Origin: Flavobacteriales bacterium UBA5869
GTDB taxonomy: Bacteria > Bacteroidota > Bacteroidia > Flavobacteriales_D > Crocinitomicaceae
Direction of reading: 5' to 3'
NCBI GenBank assembly: GCA_002432565.1
Contig: DJFP01000004.1
Span: 1-17,713 of the forward strand
DNA: 17,713 nucleotides
This document shows positions 1 to 7,203 of the stretch, piece by piece. The notes under the pieces were generated by a model. It was given only the letters and a program-made list of their open reading frames with translations, ran no database searches and had not been told where the DNA came from. Each line of letters starts with the position of its first letter. Within the stretch, counting starts at the first letter, position 1. The position numbers were made by a program, and so were the translations under genes.

Positions 1-74
1 GGCCCCGTAGCTCAGCTGGATAGAGCAACTGCCTTCTAAGCAGTAGGTCTTTGGTTCGAATCCAAATGGGATCA
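1..74 (+). tRNA. tRNA-Arg (anticodon UCU)
   Basis: The sequence folds as a cloverleaf: D arm from 10 to 26, anticodon stem ACTGC/GCAGT at 28-32 and 40-44 with the loop CTTCTAA placing anticodon TCT at 35-37, and T arm TTTGG/CCAAA around TTCGAAT. The discriminator is A74 and no CCA is encoded. The acceptor stem (1-7 with 67-73) has a C3-A71 mismatch and two G-U pairs, which is unusual for an otherwise regular tRNA. It starts at the first base of the window, so a preceding gene cannot be seen. It decodes AGA and probably AGG. Confidence 0.93.
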
Positions 75-75
75 C

Positions 76-119
76 AAAAAGAAAAAGCGAATTACGGTAG
101 TAGTTCGCTTTTTCTTTTT
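76..119 (+). terminator. Intrinsic terminator after tRNA-Arg
   Basis: A perfect 16-bp inverted repeat (arms 76-91 and 104-119, 12-nt loop) starts two bases after the tRNA. The inner part of the stem, GCGAA/TTCGC, is followed by a T-rich run. The A-rich and T-rich outer arms would allow termination on either strand. Confidence 0.8.
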
Positions 120-122
120 GCC

Positions 123-191
123 CTCAATACTCACTCTCACACTCGCTCTGTTTTTCTGGGCTTTTTCTTTAGTGTGAGTGTGAGGACTGAG
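123..191. repeat. Imperfect inverted repeat in intergenic DNA
   Basis: Arms at 130-143 (CTCACTCTCACACT) and 171-184 (AGTGTGAGTGTGAG) pair with one mismatch, extended by CTCA at 123-126 with TGAG at 188-191. The loop is T-rich. The function is unknown; it could be a second hairpin behind the tRNA or a remnant of a small mobile repeat. Confidence 0.45.
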
Positions 192-223
192 TGCGGGATT
201 CGTGTTCGAAGCAGAGATTTGTC

Positions 224-242
224 TCCTCCCTGCGAGGGAGGA
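224..242. repeat. Perfect palindrome with GCG loop
   Basis: TCCTCCCT and AGGGAGGA (8-bp arms) flank the loop GCG. A third related GGAGGG copy follows at about 246-251. The wording resembles short interspersed palindromes found between genes in many Bacteroidota genomes, from memory rather than a search. It lies in the roughly 490-bp gap before the first protein gene. Apart from these repeats and a T-arm copy at 313-324, that gap (120-613) holds no convincing gene, and no clear promoter for the gene at 614. Confidence 0.4.
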
Positions 243-613
243 TTAAGGAGGGTGGTGAAACCAAAACTGTCATAAACCATTGATTTTATTGTATTTTTCT
301 ATCGAATCAGTCGTTCGAATCCAATTAGCTTTCAACTTCAACTTCTTTTACACGTTTCTGAGAAAATAAAATGTCAAAAGTTATATAAAGTGATTTAAGA
401 CAGTATTTGTCTTTTATTCCTTAAGCGATTAAAAAGAAGTTGCTTGTCTCTTCTTTACGAACATAATTCCGGGTCTTTTCTGATGAAAACAAGTGCTTTA
501 CAAATAATGATCGAAGAATTCAAGGAAAGGGTATGTGTCTTATTTACTTCTACAGCTGATTTAATGTCCGGGTTTGTGGCTTTTTTCAACCTCATTGTGT
601 ATTTTTAGCTGTA

Positions 614-2587
614 ATGAAAAGATACATACTACTTGCTTGTTGCTCCATTTTGTTCAATTCTTTCGGACAGGATGGAAAAACAAAAGATTTGATAATAAAG
701 ACACAAAGTATGAAGGCTGACACTAACAAAGTGAAAGCCCTGAATGATCTCGCATGGGAACTCAAATACGATTATCCCAAAAAAAGTTATGAGATTTGCC
801 AGGAAGGTTTGGAACTTGCACAGCAACTTCATTTCTTTTCCGGAATTGCAAATGCTTATAAAATTAAGGGTATTCTATATGATGGAGCAAGTGACTTTCC
901 GAAGTCAATAGCGGCCTACGACAAAGCCATTTTTTATTTTCGGAAAGAGGAAGATAAACTCGGAATTGCAAAGGTAGAGGTAAATATTGCCATGCTTTAC
1001 CGGAAATTCCGGCGTAATAAAGAGGCCATCCAAAAATTCAATCAGTCACTTTCCGTTTTTAGACAGTACAATTTTATTCAGGGTGAATACCTGATTCATT
1101 CTAATCTTGCGGTTTCTTACAATGAGCTGGAAGAGCATAAAAAAGCACTGGAGCACATTCAGCAAGCTTATATTATCATGAAGAAACTCGGTATTGAAGA
1201 TCCGAATATTTATGGCAATTTAGGAAACTCGTACCAATTCCTTAAAAAACCGGATGAGGCAATCCGCTATTATGAAAAAGCAATTCAATTGGAAAATAAT
1301 CAGCGATCTGCAGTCTGGCTTCACGACCTGGGATTAACTTATGAATCAAAGGGAGACCTGAAAAAAGCAAAGACCTATTATTTACGGATCCTTGCTTCTG
1401 ATCCTGAGATTTACCAGGAAATGAGAACACGCCTTCAGCTCTCAAAATTATACAGAAAGCTTGGGAAATACGAATATGCATTATGCGAAGTGGATACTTT
1501 TTTGGTGATTAAAGATTCAATAATTACCATCGAAACTTCTCAGCAGCTTTCGGAGCTGACCAAACGGCACGATTCGGAAAAGAAAATTCTCCAGATCAAA
1601 TCCCTCAGGAAGCAACAGCGTGTTCAAGCGGAAAGAATTAAAAGTGAACGGAAGCAAAAATACATGTATGCCGGATCCGGAGCACTGTTTTTATTCCTTG
1701 GAGTAATGCTTCTCCGTACACTTCATTTGAAGAATAAGTCCCGGAAAATCATACTGGAACAAAAATCCGAAGTAGAACTGCAAAAAAAAATGGTGGATGA
1801 AAAGAACAAAGAAATCATTGATTCGATCAACTACGCCAAAAAACTTCAGGATGCAATTTTGCCCGAAGACAGCTACTGGAAGCAGTATTTTGAAGATAGT
1901 TTTATAATCTATAAGCCCAAGGATATTGTTACCGGTGATTTTTATTGGCTGGAGCATCATGAAGTTGTGCTGGATGGAAAAGCAACAGAGTTGATTTATT
2001 TTGCAGTTGCAGACTGCACCGGTCACGGAGTTCCAGGTGCAATTGTAAGTGTAGTGTGTCGGAATGCACTCAATCGTTCGCTAAGCGAATATGAGATACT
2101 TGATCCTGGAGAATTGCTCGACAGGACGCATGAAATGGTTATGGGAGCATTTCATCGTGGTTCGGGAGGATTGAATGATGGAATGGATATCAGCTTGTGT
2201 TGCCTGAACAGGGAAACACGTGAACTAAAATGGGCCGGAGCCAATAATCCGCTGTGGTTCAGGAATCCCGGTGATCCGGAGGTTACTGAGATCAAACCGA
2301 ACAAACAGCCCATTGGTTCTTATAACAGCTCACAGCCTTTTCTTACGCATACTATTCAGCTTATGAAAGGCGCTGTTCTTTACTTGTTCACGGATGGTTA
2401 CGCAGACCAGTTTGGTGGACCGCAGGATAAAAAATACCGGATTCGTGCTTTGCGTGAACAGGCCCTTGCAGTTTCGGAAGCATCTATGGAGCAACAGGGG
2501 CGGATACTGGAACGCAATTTCCAGACCTGGAAAGGTGCTCGGGACCAGGTCGACGACATCCTTGTAATCGGGATCAGGATCACTTGA
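614..2587 (+). CDS. Membrane-anchored TPR protein with SpoIIE-type PP2C phosphatase domain
   Basis: Probable signal transducer that dephosphorylates a serine/threonine-phosphorylated partner, as SpoIIE/RsbU-type phosphatases do for anti-sigma antagonists. The order is signal peptide (1-18), tetratricopeptide repeats (about 35-320, with recurring FFSGIANAYKIKG / DKLGIAKVEVNIA units), a basic coiled coil, a transmembrane helix (about 352-371), a second coiled coil, the INYAKKLQDAILP linker near residue 405, and the phosphatase domain to the C terminus. Metal-binding acidic positions are present: D442 in GDFYW, D467 in ADCTGHG, D594 in DGYAD, and D647-D648. The TPR part should face the periplasm and the phosphatase the cytoplasm. 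It stands alone, with no adjacent anti-sigma factor or STAS gene, so the partner is unknown. The 657-aa length and domain order match a family common in Bacteroidota. Confidence 0.88.
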   Translation: MKRYILLACCSILFNSFGQDGKTKDLIIKTQSMKADTNKVKALNDLAWELKYDYPKKSYEICQEGLELAQQLHFFSGIANAYKIKGILYDGASDFPKSIAAYDKAIFYFRKEEDKLGIAKVEVNIAMLYRKFRRNKEAIQKFNQSLSVFRQYNFIQGEYLIHSNLAVSYNELEEHKKALEHIQQAYIIMKKLGIEDPNIYGNLGNSYQFLKKPDEAIRYYEKAIQLENNQRSAVWLHDLGLTYESKGDLKKAKTYYLRILASDPEIYQEMRTRLQLSKLYRKLGKYEYALCEVDTFLVIKDSIITIETSQQLSELTKRHDSEKKILQIKSLRKQQRVQAERIKSERKQKYMYAGSGALFLFLGVMLLRTLHLKNKSRKIILEQKSEVELQKKMVDEKNKEIIDSINYAKKLQDAILPEDSYWKQYFEDSFIIYKPKDIVTGDFYWLEHHEVVLDGKATELIYFAVADCTGHGVPGAIVSVVCRNALNRSLSEYEILDPGELLDRTHEMVMGAFHRGSGGLNDGMDISLCCLNRETRELKWAGANNPLWFRNPGDPEVTEIKPNKQPIGSYNSSQPFLTHTIQLMKGAVLYLFTDGYADQFGGPQDKKYRIRALREQALAVSEASMEQQGRILERNFQTWKGARDQVDDILVIGIRIT

Positions 2588-2841
2588 TAGACCATGGAAA
2601 GGATCACAAGATTACCTTTTGATTTTTATGCGCACATTCTTTCAAGGAACTTGATTGGACCAAATTGTTGTCATTTATCACGCATTAAAAGTTAACTGGT
2701 AACAATTGAAAATTCGCGGAATAATTTAACTCTAATCTTTTGAAATCCTTCTCTTTCAAAGATGTTTTCATAAATCACCTAAACTGGTTTTATTCGTCAA
2801 TAAACAAGTTAGCGGAGATTATGAACAACTAAAACCAAAAA

Positions 2842-3384
2842 ATGAAATATAGACTTTTACTGACATTTTTATTTTTAATAACTTTTGCTTTTGGCCAAAA
2901 GACAACCTTCAATATCAAATATTCCGAACAATTGGCTGTTTTTGTTTTTATGCAAAATCTTTCTGAAAATTACCGTGAAAATGCTTTCAAAACAGAATTT
3001 CAAAAATCAAAATACAACAATGACAATTATAAAAATATCATCTCAAAGTTTGACAAATTAATTATTGACTGTAGTTATGCTTTTGACGAATTTCCATATG
3101 GTACAAAAATTCTAATGCAAACAAGAGATATTTTGAAGAAAAATCTAATAGAGACTAAAAATTTGAATGACTTCAAACTTCGGTCCATTGGTATTGTTCC
3201 TAACAAAACGTTGAGTGACTTGACAGAAATGATTTCAACATTTACTCCAATTTATAACGAATTGATTTATAATCCAAACAGAGTTCAATTTGAGAAACAG
3301 CTAATGGAAATTTCTGCTCCCAATTTAGGAGTAGTCATGGCTGTGGGTAGTTGGTTGGCTCTTAAAAAGGATGATCAATCTTAA
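2842..3384 (+). CDS. Secreted protein of unknown function, probably C-terminally truncated
   Basis: I do not recognise a named family. The protein starts with a clear signal peptide (MKYRLLLTFLFLITFAFGQ), so it is exported. The remaining 160 residues are charged and rich in Asn, Lys and Phe with strong A/T-ending codon use. From memory, similar Bacteroidota proteins with the same N-terminal pattern (KYSEQLAVFVFMQNLS) continue for several hundred residues, so this copy looks cut off. The last ~25 residues (from about APNLGVV to the stop) lose the character of the rest, and the reading frame ends 23 bp inside the convergent response-regulator gene. The gap upstream (2588-2841) holds no convincing promoter or RNA. 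It may be a decaying gene rather than a functional one. Confidence 0.6.
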   Translation: MKYRLLLTFLFLITFAFGQKTTFNIKYSEQLAVFVFMQNLSENYRENAFKTEFQKSKYNNDNYKNIISKFDKLIIDCSYAFDEFPYGTKILMQTRDILKKNLIETKNLNDFKLRSIGIVPNKTLSDLTEMISTFTPIYNELIYNPNRVQFEKQLMEISAPNLGVVMAVGSWLALKKDDQS

Positions 3385-4069
3385 AAATAAAACCAACGTT
3401 AAAAACATTTTCTATTTCGATACGAGGATCATTTTTCAAATATTTCCGGAGTTTTGAAATAAAGACATCCAAACTTCGTCCCAAAAAATAATCGTTTTGG
3501 CCCCAGATTGCAAGTAGAATTTCTTCTCGTTTCACAAGTTTATTGGTGTTTCTAACAAGAAATAGTAGTAGTTCTGCCTCTTTGGATGTCATTCGTTGTG
3601 ATGATTTCCCATCATTAAGACTTAAATTTTCATAATCAAAAGTGTAAGTTCCAATTCGAATTGGAGCAATAGGCAATTTTTCCTGAACCGGAATCTGAGT
3701 TCTTCTCATGAATGCTCTTATTTTCCAGATCAGTTCATCTTCATCAAAGGGTTTTACGATGTAATCATCCGCACCTATTTGATAAGCCTTGAGTTTATCT
3801 TCTTTCAAGGCTTTTGCCGTAATAAAAATGATTGGAACTTCCGGATCAATTAACCGGATTTCGTTCGCAATCGTATAACCATCTATTTTGGGTAACATGA
3901 TATCAAGCAAACATAAAGAGAAGGTTCCTTTCTTAAAATGATTCAGAGCACTTTCCCCATCACGGATCAGCTTTACGTTAAATCCTTCAGATTGCAAAAG
4001 GTCAAGCAATAATAATCCAAGACTAGGATCATCCTCAACGAATAAAATAGATGGAACGTCCGGATTCAT
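3362..4069 (-). CDS. OmpR/PhoB-family response regulator
   Basis: DNA-binding output half of the two-component system encoded with the kinase just upstream. The N-terminal receiver (about 6-120) has the acidic pair E12-D13-D14, phospho-acceptor D56 in LLDIMLP, the switch Thr in FITAKA and the conserved Lys in VKPF. A winged-helix domain (about 135-233) follows, with the RMTSKEAELLLFLVRN recognition-domain start and the SLDVFISKLRKYL helix. The 235-aa length is normal. The ATG overlaps the kinase stop in ATGA, so the two are translationally coupled. The 3' end overlaps the convergent gene at 2842-3384 and no terminator is visible, which fits a rearranged junction there. Likely targets are the divergent genes at 5449 and 5722, by position only. 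Confidence 0.93.
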   Translation of the reverse strand: MNPDVPSILFVEDDPSLGLLLLDLLQSEGFNVKLIRDGESALNHFKKGTFSLCLLDIMLPKIDGYTIANEIRLIDPEVPIIFITAKALKEDKLKAYQIGADDYIVKPFDEDELIWKIRAFMRRTQIPVQEKLPIAPIRIGTYTFDYENLSLNDGKSSQRMTSKEAELLLFLVRNTNKLVKREEILLAIWGQNDYFLGRSLDVFISKLRKYLKNDPRIEIENVFNVGFIFKIDHPF

Positions 4070-5319
4070 TTCAAATTGGATAAAATGATTTTGAATGTTG
4101 CCCCGTGCCCCAATTCACTATTAACAAGTATTTTACCCTGATGTAATTCTATCACTTTTTTCACATAAGCTAATCCGATCCCGAATCCTTTTACATTGTG
4201 AATGTTTCCAGTGTTTACCCTGAAATAATTAGTGAAGATTAATGCATGGTTTTCTGGTGCTATTCCAATTCCTTTATCTGCAAATTCAATGTAAATCATA
4301 TCGGCTTGATTATATGAGGTAATGGTCAGTTCGCACGTGTTTGGTGAGTATTTCAATGCGTTTTCTATCAAATTGTTAAAAGTATTCGATAGTAGATCCG
4401 GATCTCCCCAAATCACACTATTGGTCGCAGATAATTGAAGGTGTACCTTAAACTCCAGTGCTTCCAATTGCACCACGAAACAGTTTAACCGTTCTTTTAA
4501 AATCTCATGTAAATCAATGGTCTGCTCATTCAGTATCAACTCACCCTTTTCCAAGGCTGCAACATTTAGAATATTCGCTACCTGGGATTTTAATTTTTCA
4601 GTCTCATTTAGAAGAATCTTGAAGTAGGTTTCTGTTTTGTCCTGATTGATAGTGTTGACACTTTTACGTAACATTTTAGAAGCAAGACCTATATTCGTCA
4701 ATGGTGTATTAAATTCATGGGTTATTGTATTTAGAAAATCAGTAGTTCTTTGAGCCAGCAGTTTTTCCTTTCTGTAAGAAATTATTGTTTTTATATAGAA
4801 AAAAGAGATCAGAAAAATTAATGCAATTGAAGCTATAAAAAGAAATCCAATTTCTTTGGTTATGTAACTGTATTTCCCGGGCAGGGATAACTGAAACTCA
4901 ATTTTATCTCTTCCGCCATTTACAGGAAGCTTTTTGACGTATTTATTATCAGAATTTGCAAGGGTTTTGGTTTTAGAAATGGTTTTCCCGTTTTTTGAAA
5001 TAATTAAAGAATAGTCCGGTTTTAACTGATAATAGTTCAGATAATATCTAAGTACGGAATCTATTTTTTGTTCATCTGTTTGCGTCAATCGTAATGGACA
5101 GTTTTGCATCACTTTACCGTTACAAATGCCCTCCATATTGGAACATAGTTCGGTATCGTTATTCAAAGCACCTACAGTTGCCCCAATGGCAATAGTAGCC
5201 TTTTCGTTGAAAATTCGCTCCTTTGTCACTACTAATTGAAATATCCACACAACTTGTATTGCTACTAGCGCAAGAATCACGGATGTTGGTATGATAAATA
5301 TTTTGGTACTTTGTCTCAT
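4066..5319 (-). CDS. Sensor histidine kinase, possible metal or redox sensor
   Basis: Two-transmembrane kinase (417 aa from the ATG at 5319). Helix 1 is at about 7-29 and helix 2 at about 157-180. The loop between them is periplasmic and carries C59, C66 and C74, an unusual trio that could bind metal or form a disulphide. The cytoplasmic part has the phospho-acceptor H201 in THEFNTPL, the N box NTFNNLIENALKYSP, G1 box ADKGIGIAPE and G2 box GFGIGLAYVKKV, so it should be active. I prefer this start because the frame can be extended to 5400 only through a hydrophilic stretch that crosses the divergent promoter region and would put extra residues before the first membrane helix. A promoter -7 element at 5327-5334 sits just before this ATG, suggesting a very short leader. 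Its regulator follows directly. Confidence 0.9.
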   Translation of the reverse strand: MRQSTKIFIIPTSVILALVAIQVVWIFQLVVTKERIFNEKATIAIGATVGALNNDTELCSNMEGICNGKVMQNCPLRLTQTDEQKIDSVLRYYLNYYQLKPDYSLIISKNGKTISKTKTLANSDNKYVKKLPVNGGRDKIEFQLSLPGKYSYITKEIGFLFIASIALIFLISFFYIKTIISYRKEKLLAQRTTDFLNTITHEFNTPLTNIGLASKMLRKSVNTINQDKTETYFKILLNETEKLKSQVANILNVAALEKGELILNEQTIDLHEILKERLNCFVVQLEALEFKVHLQLSATNSVIWGDPDLLSNTFNNLIENALKYSPNTCELTITSYNQADMIYIEFADKGIGIAPENHALIFTNYFRVNTGNIHNVKGFGIGLAYVKKVIELHQGKILVNSELGHGATFKIILSNLK

Positions 5320-5326
5320 TTTAGTC

Positions 5327-5334
5327 CAAAAGTA
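5327..5334 (-). promoter_or_regulatory. Candidate -7 element for the kinase-regulator operon
   Basis: TACTTTTG on the minus strand matches the Bacteroidota -7 consensus TAnnTTTG exactly and ends 7 bases before the chosen ATG, which would give a nearly leaderless transcript. No good TTG is found at the expected upstream distance, as is common for activator-dependent promoters. Confidence 0.4.
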
Positions 5335-5420
5335 GCCTAAATGGTAACCACTCTTGATTGTTAACAAGTCATTAACATGCCAATAACTAGTGGCTAACAT
5401 GATCCACTATGAACACACGA

Positions 5421-5428
5421 TACTTTTG
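5421..5428 (+). promoter_or_regulatory. Candidate -7 element for the Cys-rich/MerT-like operon
   Basis: TACTTTTG on the plus strand, the same octamer as in the opposite direction at 5327-5334, lies 20 bases before the ATG at 5449. No -33 TTG is present at 18-21 bp, so transcription may depend on the adjacent response regulator. Confidence 0.5.
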
Positions 5429-5448
5429 AGGAAATTAATTTATACAAA

Positions 5449-5679
5449 ATGAAAAAAATAATCCTATCGTCAGCTACGGTTCTCTTTGTGGTGTTTTCAA
5501 CGCTTTCCCAGGAACCGAAGTGTACTTCTAAATGTGACAAGAAATGTGATAAAAAAGAATGTTCTAAGGGAAAGTCTAAAAGCAAATCCTGCAGCAAAAA
5601 ATGTGGTATGCAGGAATCCAGTGTTCACATATCAGAACGAATGGGAAATAAGGAAACCACTAATTCTTCAGCACACTAA
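5449..5679 (+). CDS. Small secreted Cys/Lys-rich peptide, putative metal-binding protein
   Basis: A 76-residue protein with a signal peptide (1-20, ending at LSQ) and a mature part with six cysteines: C25, C29, C33, C38, C48 and C52, mostly in CxxxC spacing and embedded in lysines and serines. Cys repeats of this kind suggest soft-metal binding outside the inner membrane, similar in idea to metallothionein or to the periplasmic mercury carrier MerP, though it has no MerP fold or GMTC motif. It stands 42 bp before the MerT-like gene and probably shares its transcript, and it is divergent from the two-component system. Periplasmic metal capture is inference from composition and neighbours. Confidence 0.7.
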   Translation: MKKIILSSATVLFVVFSTLSQEPKCTSKCDKKCDKKECSKGKSKSKSCSKKCGMQESSVHISERMGNKETTNSSAH

Positions 5680-5721
5680 CGTCCGTATACTGAAAGAATA
5701 GTAAAGGAATAATTATAAGAA

Positions 5722-6210
5722 ATGAAAGCAAAAAGAACCATTTGGACTACCATCACGGGCGGATTAACTTCATCCGCTCCGATTTTATTGGCGTGCTGTA
5801 AAAGCGGTGCTTGTGTTGGAGTTTGCGCAAGCCCGGTAGCATCATTATTTGGTGTTTCTTCTGCAACTATCGCTAATTCACCAATTATTAGCGCAATTGA
5901 ACCATTACTGATAGCAATAAGTGCAGCTTCCTTTACCATATCTTACTACTCACTTTACGTTATTCCAAAATATAACTGCAATACAGGGAATTCTTGTGAC
6001 TGCGCTCCAACTGATAAGGAAAAACGGAAAGTGAAAATTTCAAAAGCAATCTTTTGGATTGGTTTGGTTCTTAGTTTGAGCTTCTTAAGCTATTTCGAGT
6101 ATGCAAAGTATAGTTCTGCAACGGCAATTTCGAAACAAACTGAATGTGCAACAACAGATCCAAAGTCTTGTTCGAGTACTGGTGAATGTTCCGAAAGCGG
6201 TTGTGAATAG
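5722..6210 (+). CDS. MerT-like three-helix membrane protein with Cys-rich tail
   Basis: Likely carries a thiophilic metal ion (mercury is the known MerT substrate) across the inner membrane. The layout matches MerT: helix 1 (about 12-45) with the vicinal pair C25-C26, helix 2 starting at an IEP motif (about 54-81), a cytoplasmic loop with C86, C92 and C94, and helix 3 (about 106-125, KAIFWIGLVLSLSFLSYF). MerT of Gram-negative mer operons has the same cysteine pair, an LEP start of helix 2, two loop cysteines and an IFW in helix 3. Extra features here are C31 and C35 after the pair and a periplasmic tail with C142, C150, C156 and C161, which could replace MerP. At 162 aa it is longer than classic MerT (about 116). 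No merA or merR is present. Other soft metals are possible. Confidence 0.65.
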   Translation: MKAKRTIWTTITGGLTSSAPILLACCKSGACVGVCASPVASLFGVSSATIANSPIISAIEPLLIAISAASFTISYYSLYVIPKYNCNTGNSCDCAPTDKEKRKVKISKAIFWIGLVLSLSFLSYFEYAKYSSATAISKQTECATTDPKSCSSTGECSESGCE

Positions 6211-6289
6211 AATATGACTTGCCATATTGAATCTGATTTTTCTCATTAAAGGTGTTCGACTTTTGTTGTGATAAGTTCACAAAAATGCG

Positions 6290-6321
6290 AAAGCCTTATT
6301 TCATGCGGAGTAAGGCTTTTT
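6290..6321 (+). terminator. Intrinsic terminator after the MerT-like gene
   Basis: AAAGCCTTA (6290-6298) pairs with TAAGGCTTT (6311-6319) around a 12-nt loop and is followed by T residues. It separates the metal module from the nrtR transcription unit. Confidence 0.8.
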
Positions 6322-6430
6322 AGTCTGTAAAGCCCAATGAGATAATTTCTTGATAATCTTCCGAAACCTTAAGTATTTATTGCCTTTTTTAAAGGTTGAA
6401 CTTTTGAAATCAAAATTACTTTCACTTCTA

Positions 6431-6447
6431 AGTGTAAAAAATACACT
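6431..6447. promoter_or_regulatory. NrtR operator, distal box of the nrtR promoter
   Basis: A perfect 17-bp palindrome, AGTGTA-AAAAA-TACACT, lies 8 bases upstream of the -33 TTG. Together with seven bases on its left it is identical to 11689-11712 before nadV. NrtR operators elsewhere are also palindromes of about this size; the match to this regulator is inferred from the recurrence at both promoters of the island. Confidence 0.8.
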
Positions 6448-6455
6448 AAAATTCA

Positions 6456-6484
6456 TTGCGCTTTCAATTTGATGTTTACCTTTG
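6456..6484 (+). promoter_or_regulatory. Promoter of the nrtR operon
   Basis: -33 TTG at 6456-6458, an 18-bp spacer and -7 TACCTTTG at 6477-6484, matching TTG/TAnnTTTG. The last two bases of the -7 element lie in the proximal operator, so NrtR binding would block RNA polymerase. The leader before the ATG at 6505 is about 15 nt. Confidence 0.75.
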
Positions 6485-6499
6485 TGTAAAAAAAACACT
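6483..6499. promoter_or_regulatory. NrtR operator, proximal box of the nrtR promoter
   Basis: TGTGTA-AAAAA-AACACT has the same spacing as the distal box, with one change in the right half (A for T) and a mismatched outermost pair. It starts 52 bp after the start of the distal box, close to five helical turns, and overlaps the -7 element and transcription start. Confidence 0.75.
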
Positions 6500-6504
6500 A
6501 AGGG

Positions 6505-7191
6505 ATGTATCAACAACTTCATAAACCAATTGCACTTGCCACAGATTGTGTCATTCTTGGCTTCGATGGTGGTGAACTTAAGCTTCTGCTTACTGAACGT
6601 GAAAAAGAGCCGTTTAAAAACAAATGGGCATTGCCGGGTGGATTCGTTTTCCCTGAAGAAACAACAGAAGCTTGTGCCAGAAGAATTCTTCTTGAAAAAA
6701 CGGGCATTGACAAAGTATTTATTGAGCAATTATACACCTTTAGTAATACAGATCGTGATCCACGAGAACGCATTGTATCTATAGCTTACTTCGCTTTGGT
6801 TAATAAACAATCTTATGAGCTTATTGCTGGTCGTGATACCTTACAGGCTGAATGGTTCGGATTATCTGAATTGCCTGACCTGGCTTTCGATCATGCTGAA
6901 ATTGTAACAATGGCAGTTCAGCGATTGAAAGGGAAAGTTTCCTATCAACCTATTGGGTTTGAGTTGCTGGACGAAAAATTTACGTTATCCCAATTACAGG
7001 CAGTTTGTGAATCCATTTTAGGAATGGAGATAGATAAGCGCAATTTTCGCAAAAAAGTACTTGCCATGGGAGTATTGAAAGAACTCGGCGAGAAAGAAAC
7101 GAACGTTCCCAGAAAAGCAGCAATGCTCTATCGCTTTGACAAACAAGCATACGATACTTTAACCCGTGAAGGGTTTCATTTTGAACTTTAA
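6505..7191 (+). CDS. nrtR: NrtR-family Nudix-related transcriptional repressor of NAD metabolism
   Basis: Probable ADP-ribose-responsive repressor of both transcription units of the island. The N-terminal Nudix-like domain (about 8-145) is followed by a winged-helix domain (about 155-228). The Nudix box is recognisable (G46, E52, R60, E64, G67), but two residues of the catalytic REUxEE core are replaced: I61 where the first Glu of RE should be and K65 for the second Glu of EE. Loss of hydrolysis with retention of ligand binding is typical of this regulator family, in which ADP-ribose acts as inducer. The 228-aa length is usual. It is the first gene of its own operon with paired palindromes at its promoter, so it should repress itself. 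The prs-like gene follows after 12 bp. Confidence 0.88.
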   Translation: MYQQLHKPIALATDCVILGFDGGELKLLLTEREKEPFKNKWALPGGFVFPEETTEACARRILLEKTGIDKVFIEQLYTFSNTDRDPRERIVSIAYFALVNKQSYELIAGRDTLQAEWFGLSELPDLAFDHAEIVTMAVQRLKGKVSYQPIGFELLDEKFTLSQLQAVCESILGMEIDKRNFRKKVLAMGVLKELGEKETNVPRKAAMLYRFDKQAYDTLTREGFHFEL

Positions 7192-7203
7192 ATAAGAGAA
7201 ACT

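Noticed and set aside
51..275. Open frame starting inside the tRNA
   Set aside because: It runs through the tRNA 3' half, the terminator hairpin and two inverted repeats and has low-complexity text; not a gene.
1..324. Integrated element bounded by tRNA-Arg and the T-arm copy
   Set aside because: The interval is only about 250 bp, has no integrase or cargo, and the repeat is 12 bp.
5320..5400. Longer N terminus for the histidine kinase
   Set aside because: It would add 27 residues before the first membrane helix and overlap the promoter region of the divergent operon.
5394..5939. Overlapping frames on both strands around the Cys-rich and MerT-like genes
   Set aside because: They are shadows; the chosen frames carry signal peptide, Cys spacing and membrane helices.
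6301..6784. Frames on both strands over the nrtR promoter and gene start
   Set aside because: They cross the operators and the Nudix domain frame, and their proteins have no family features.
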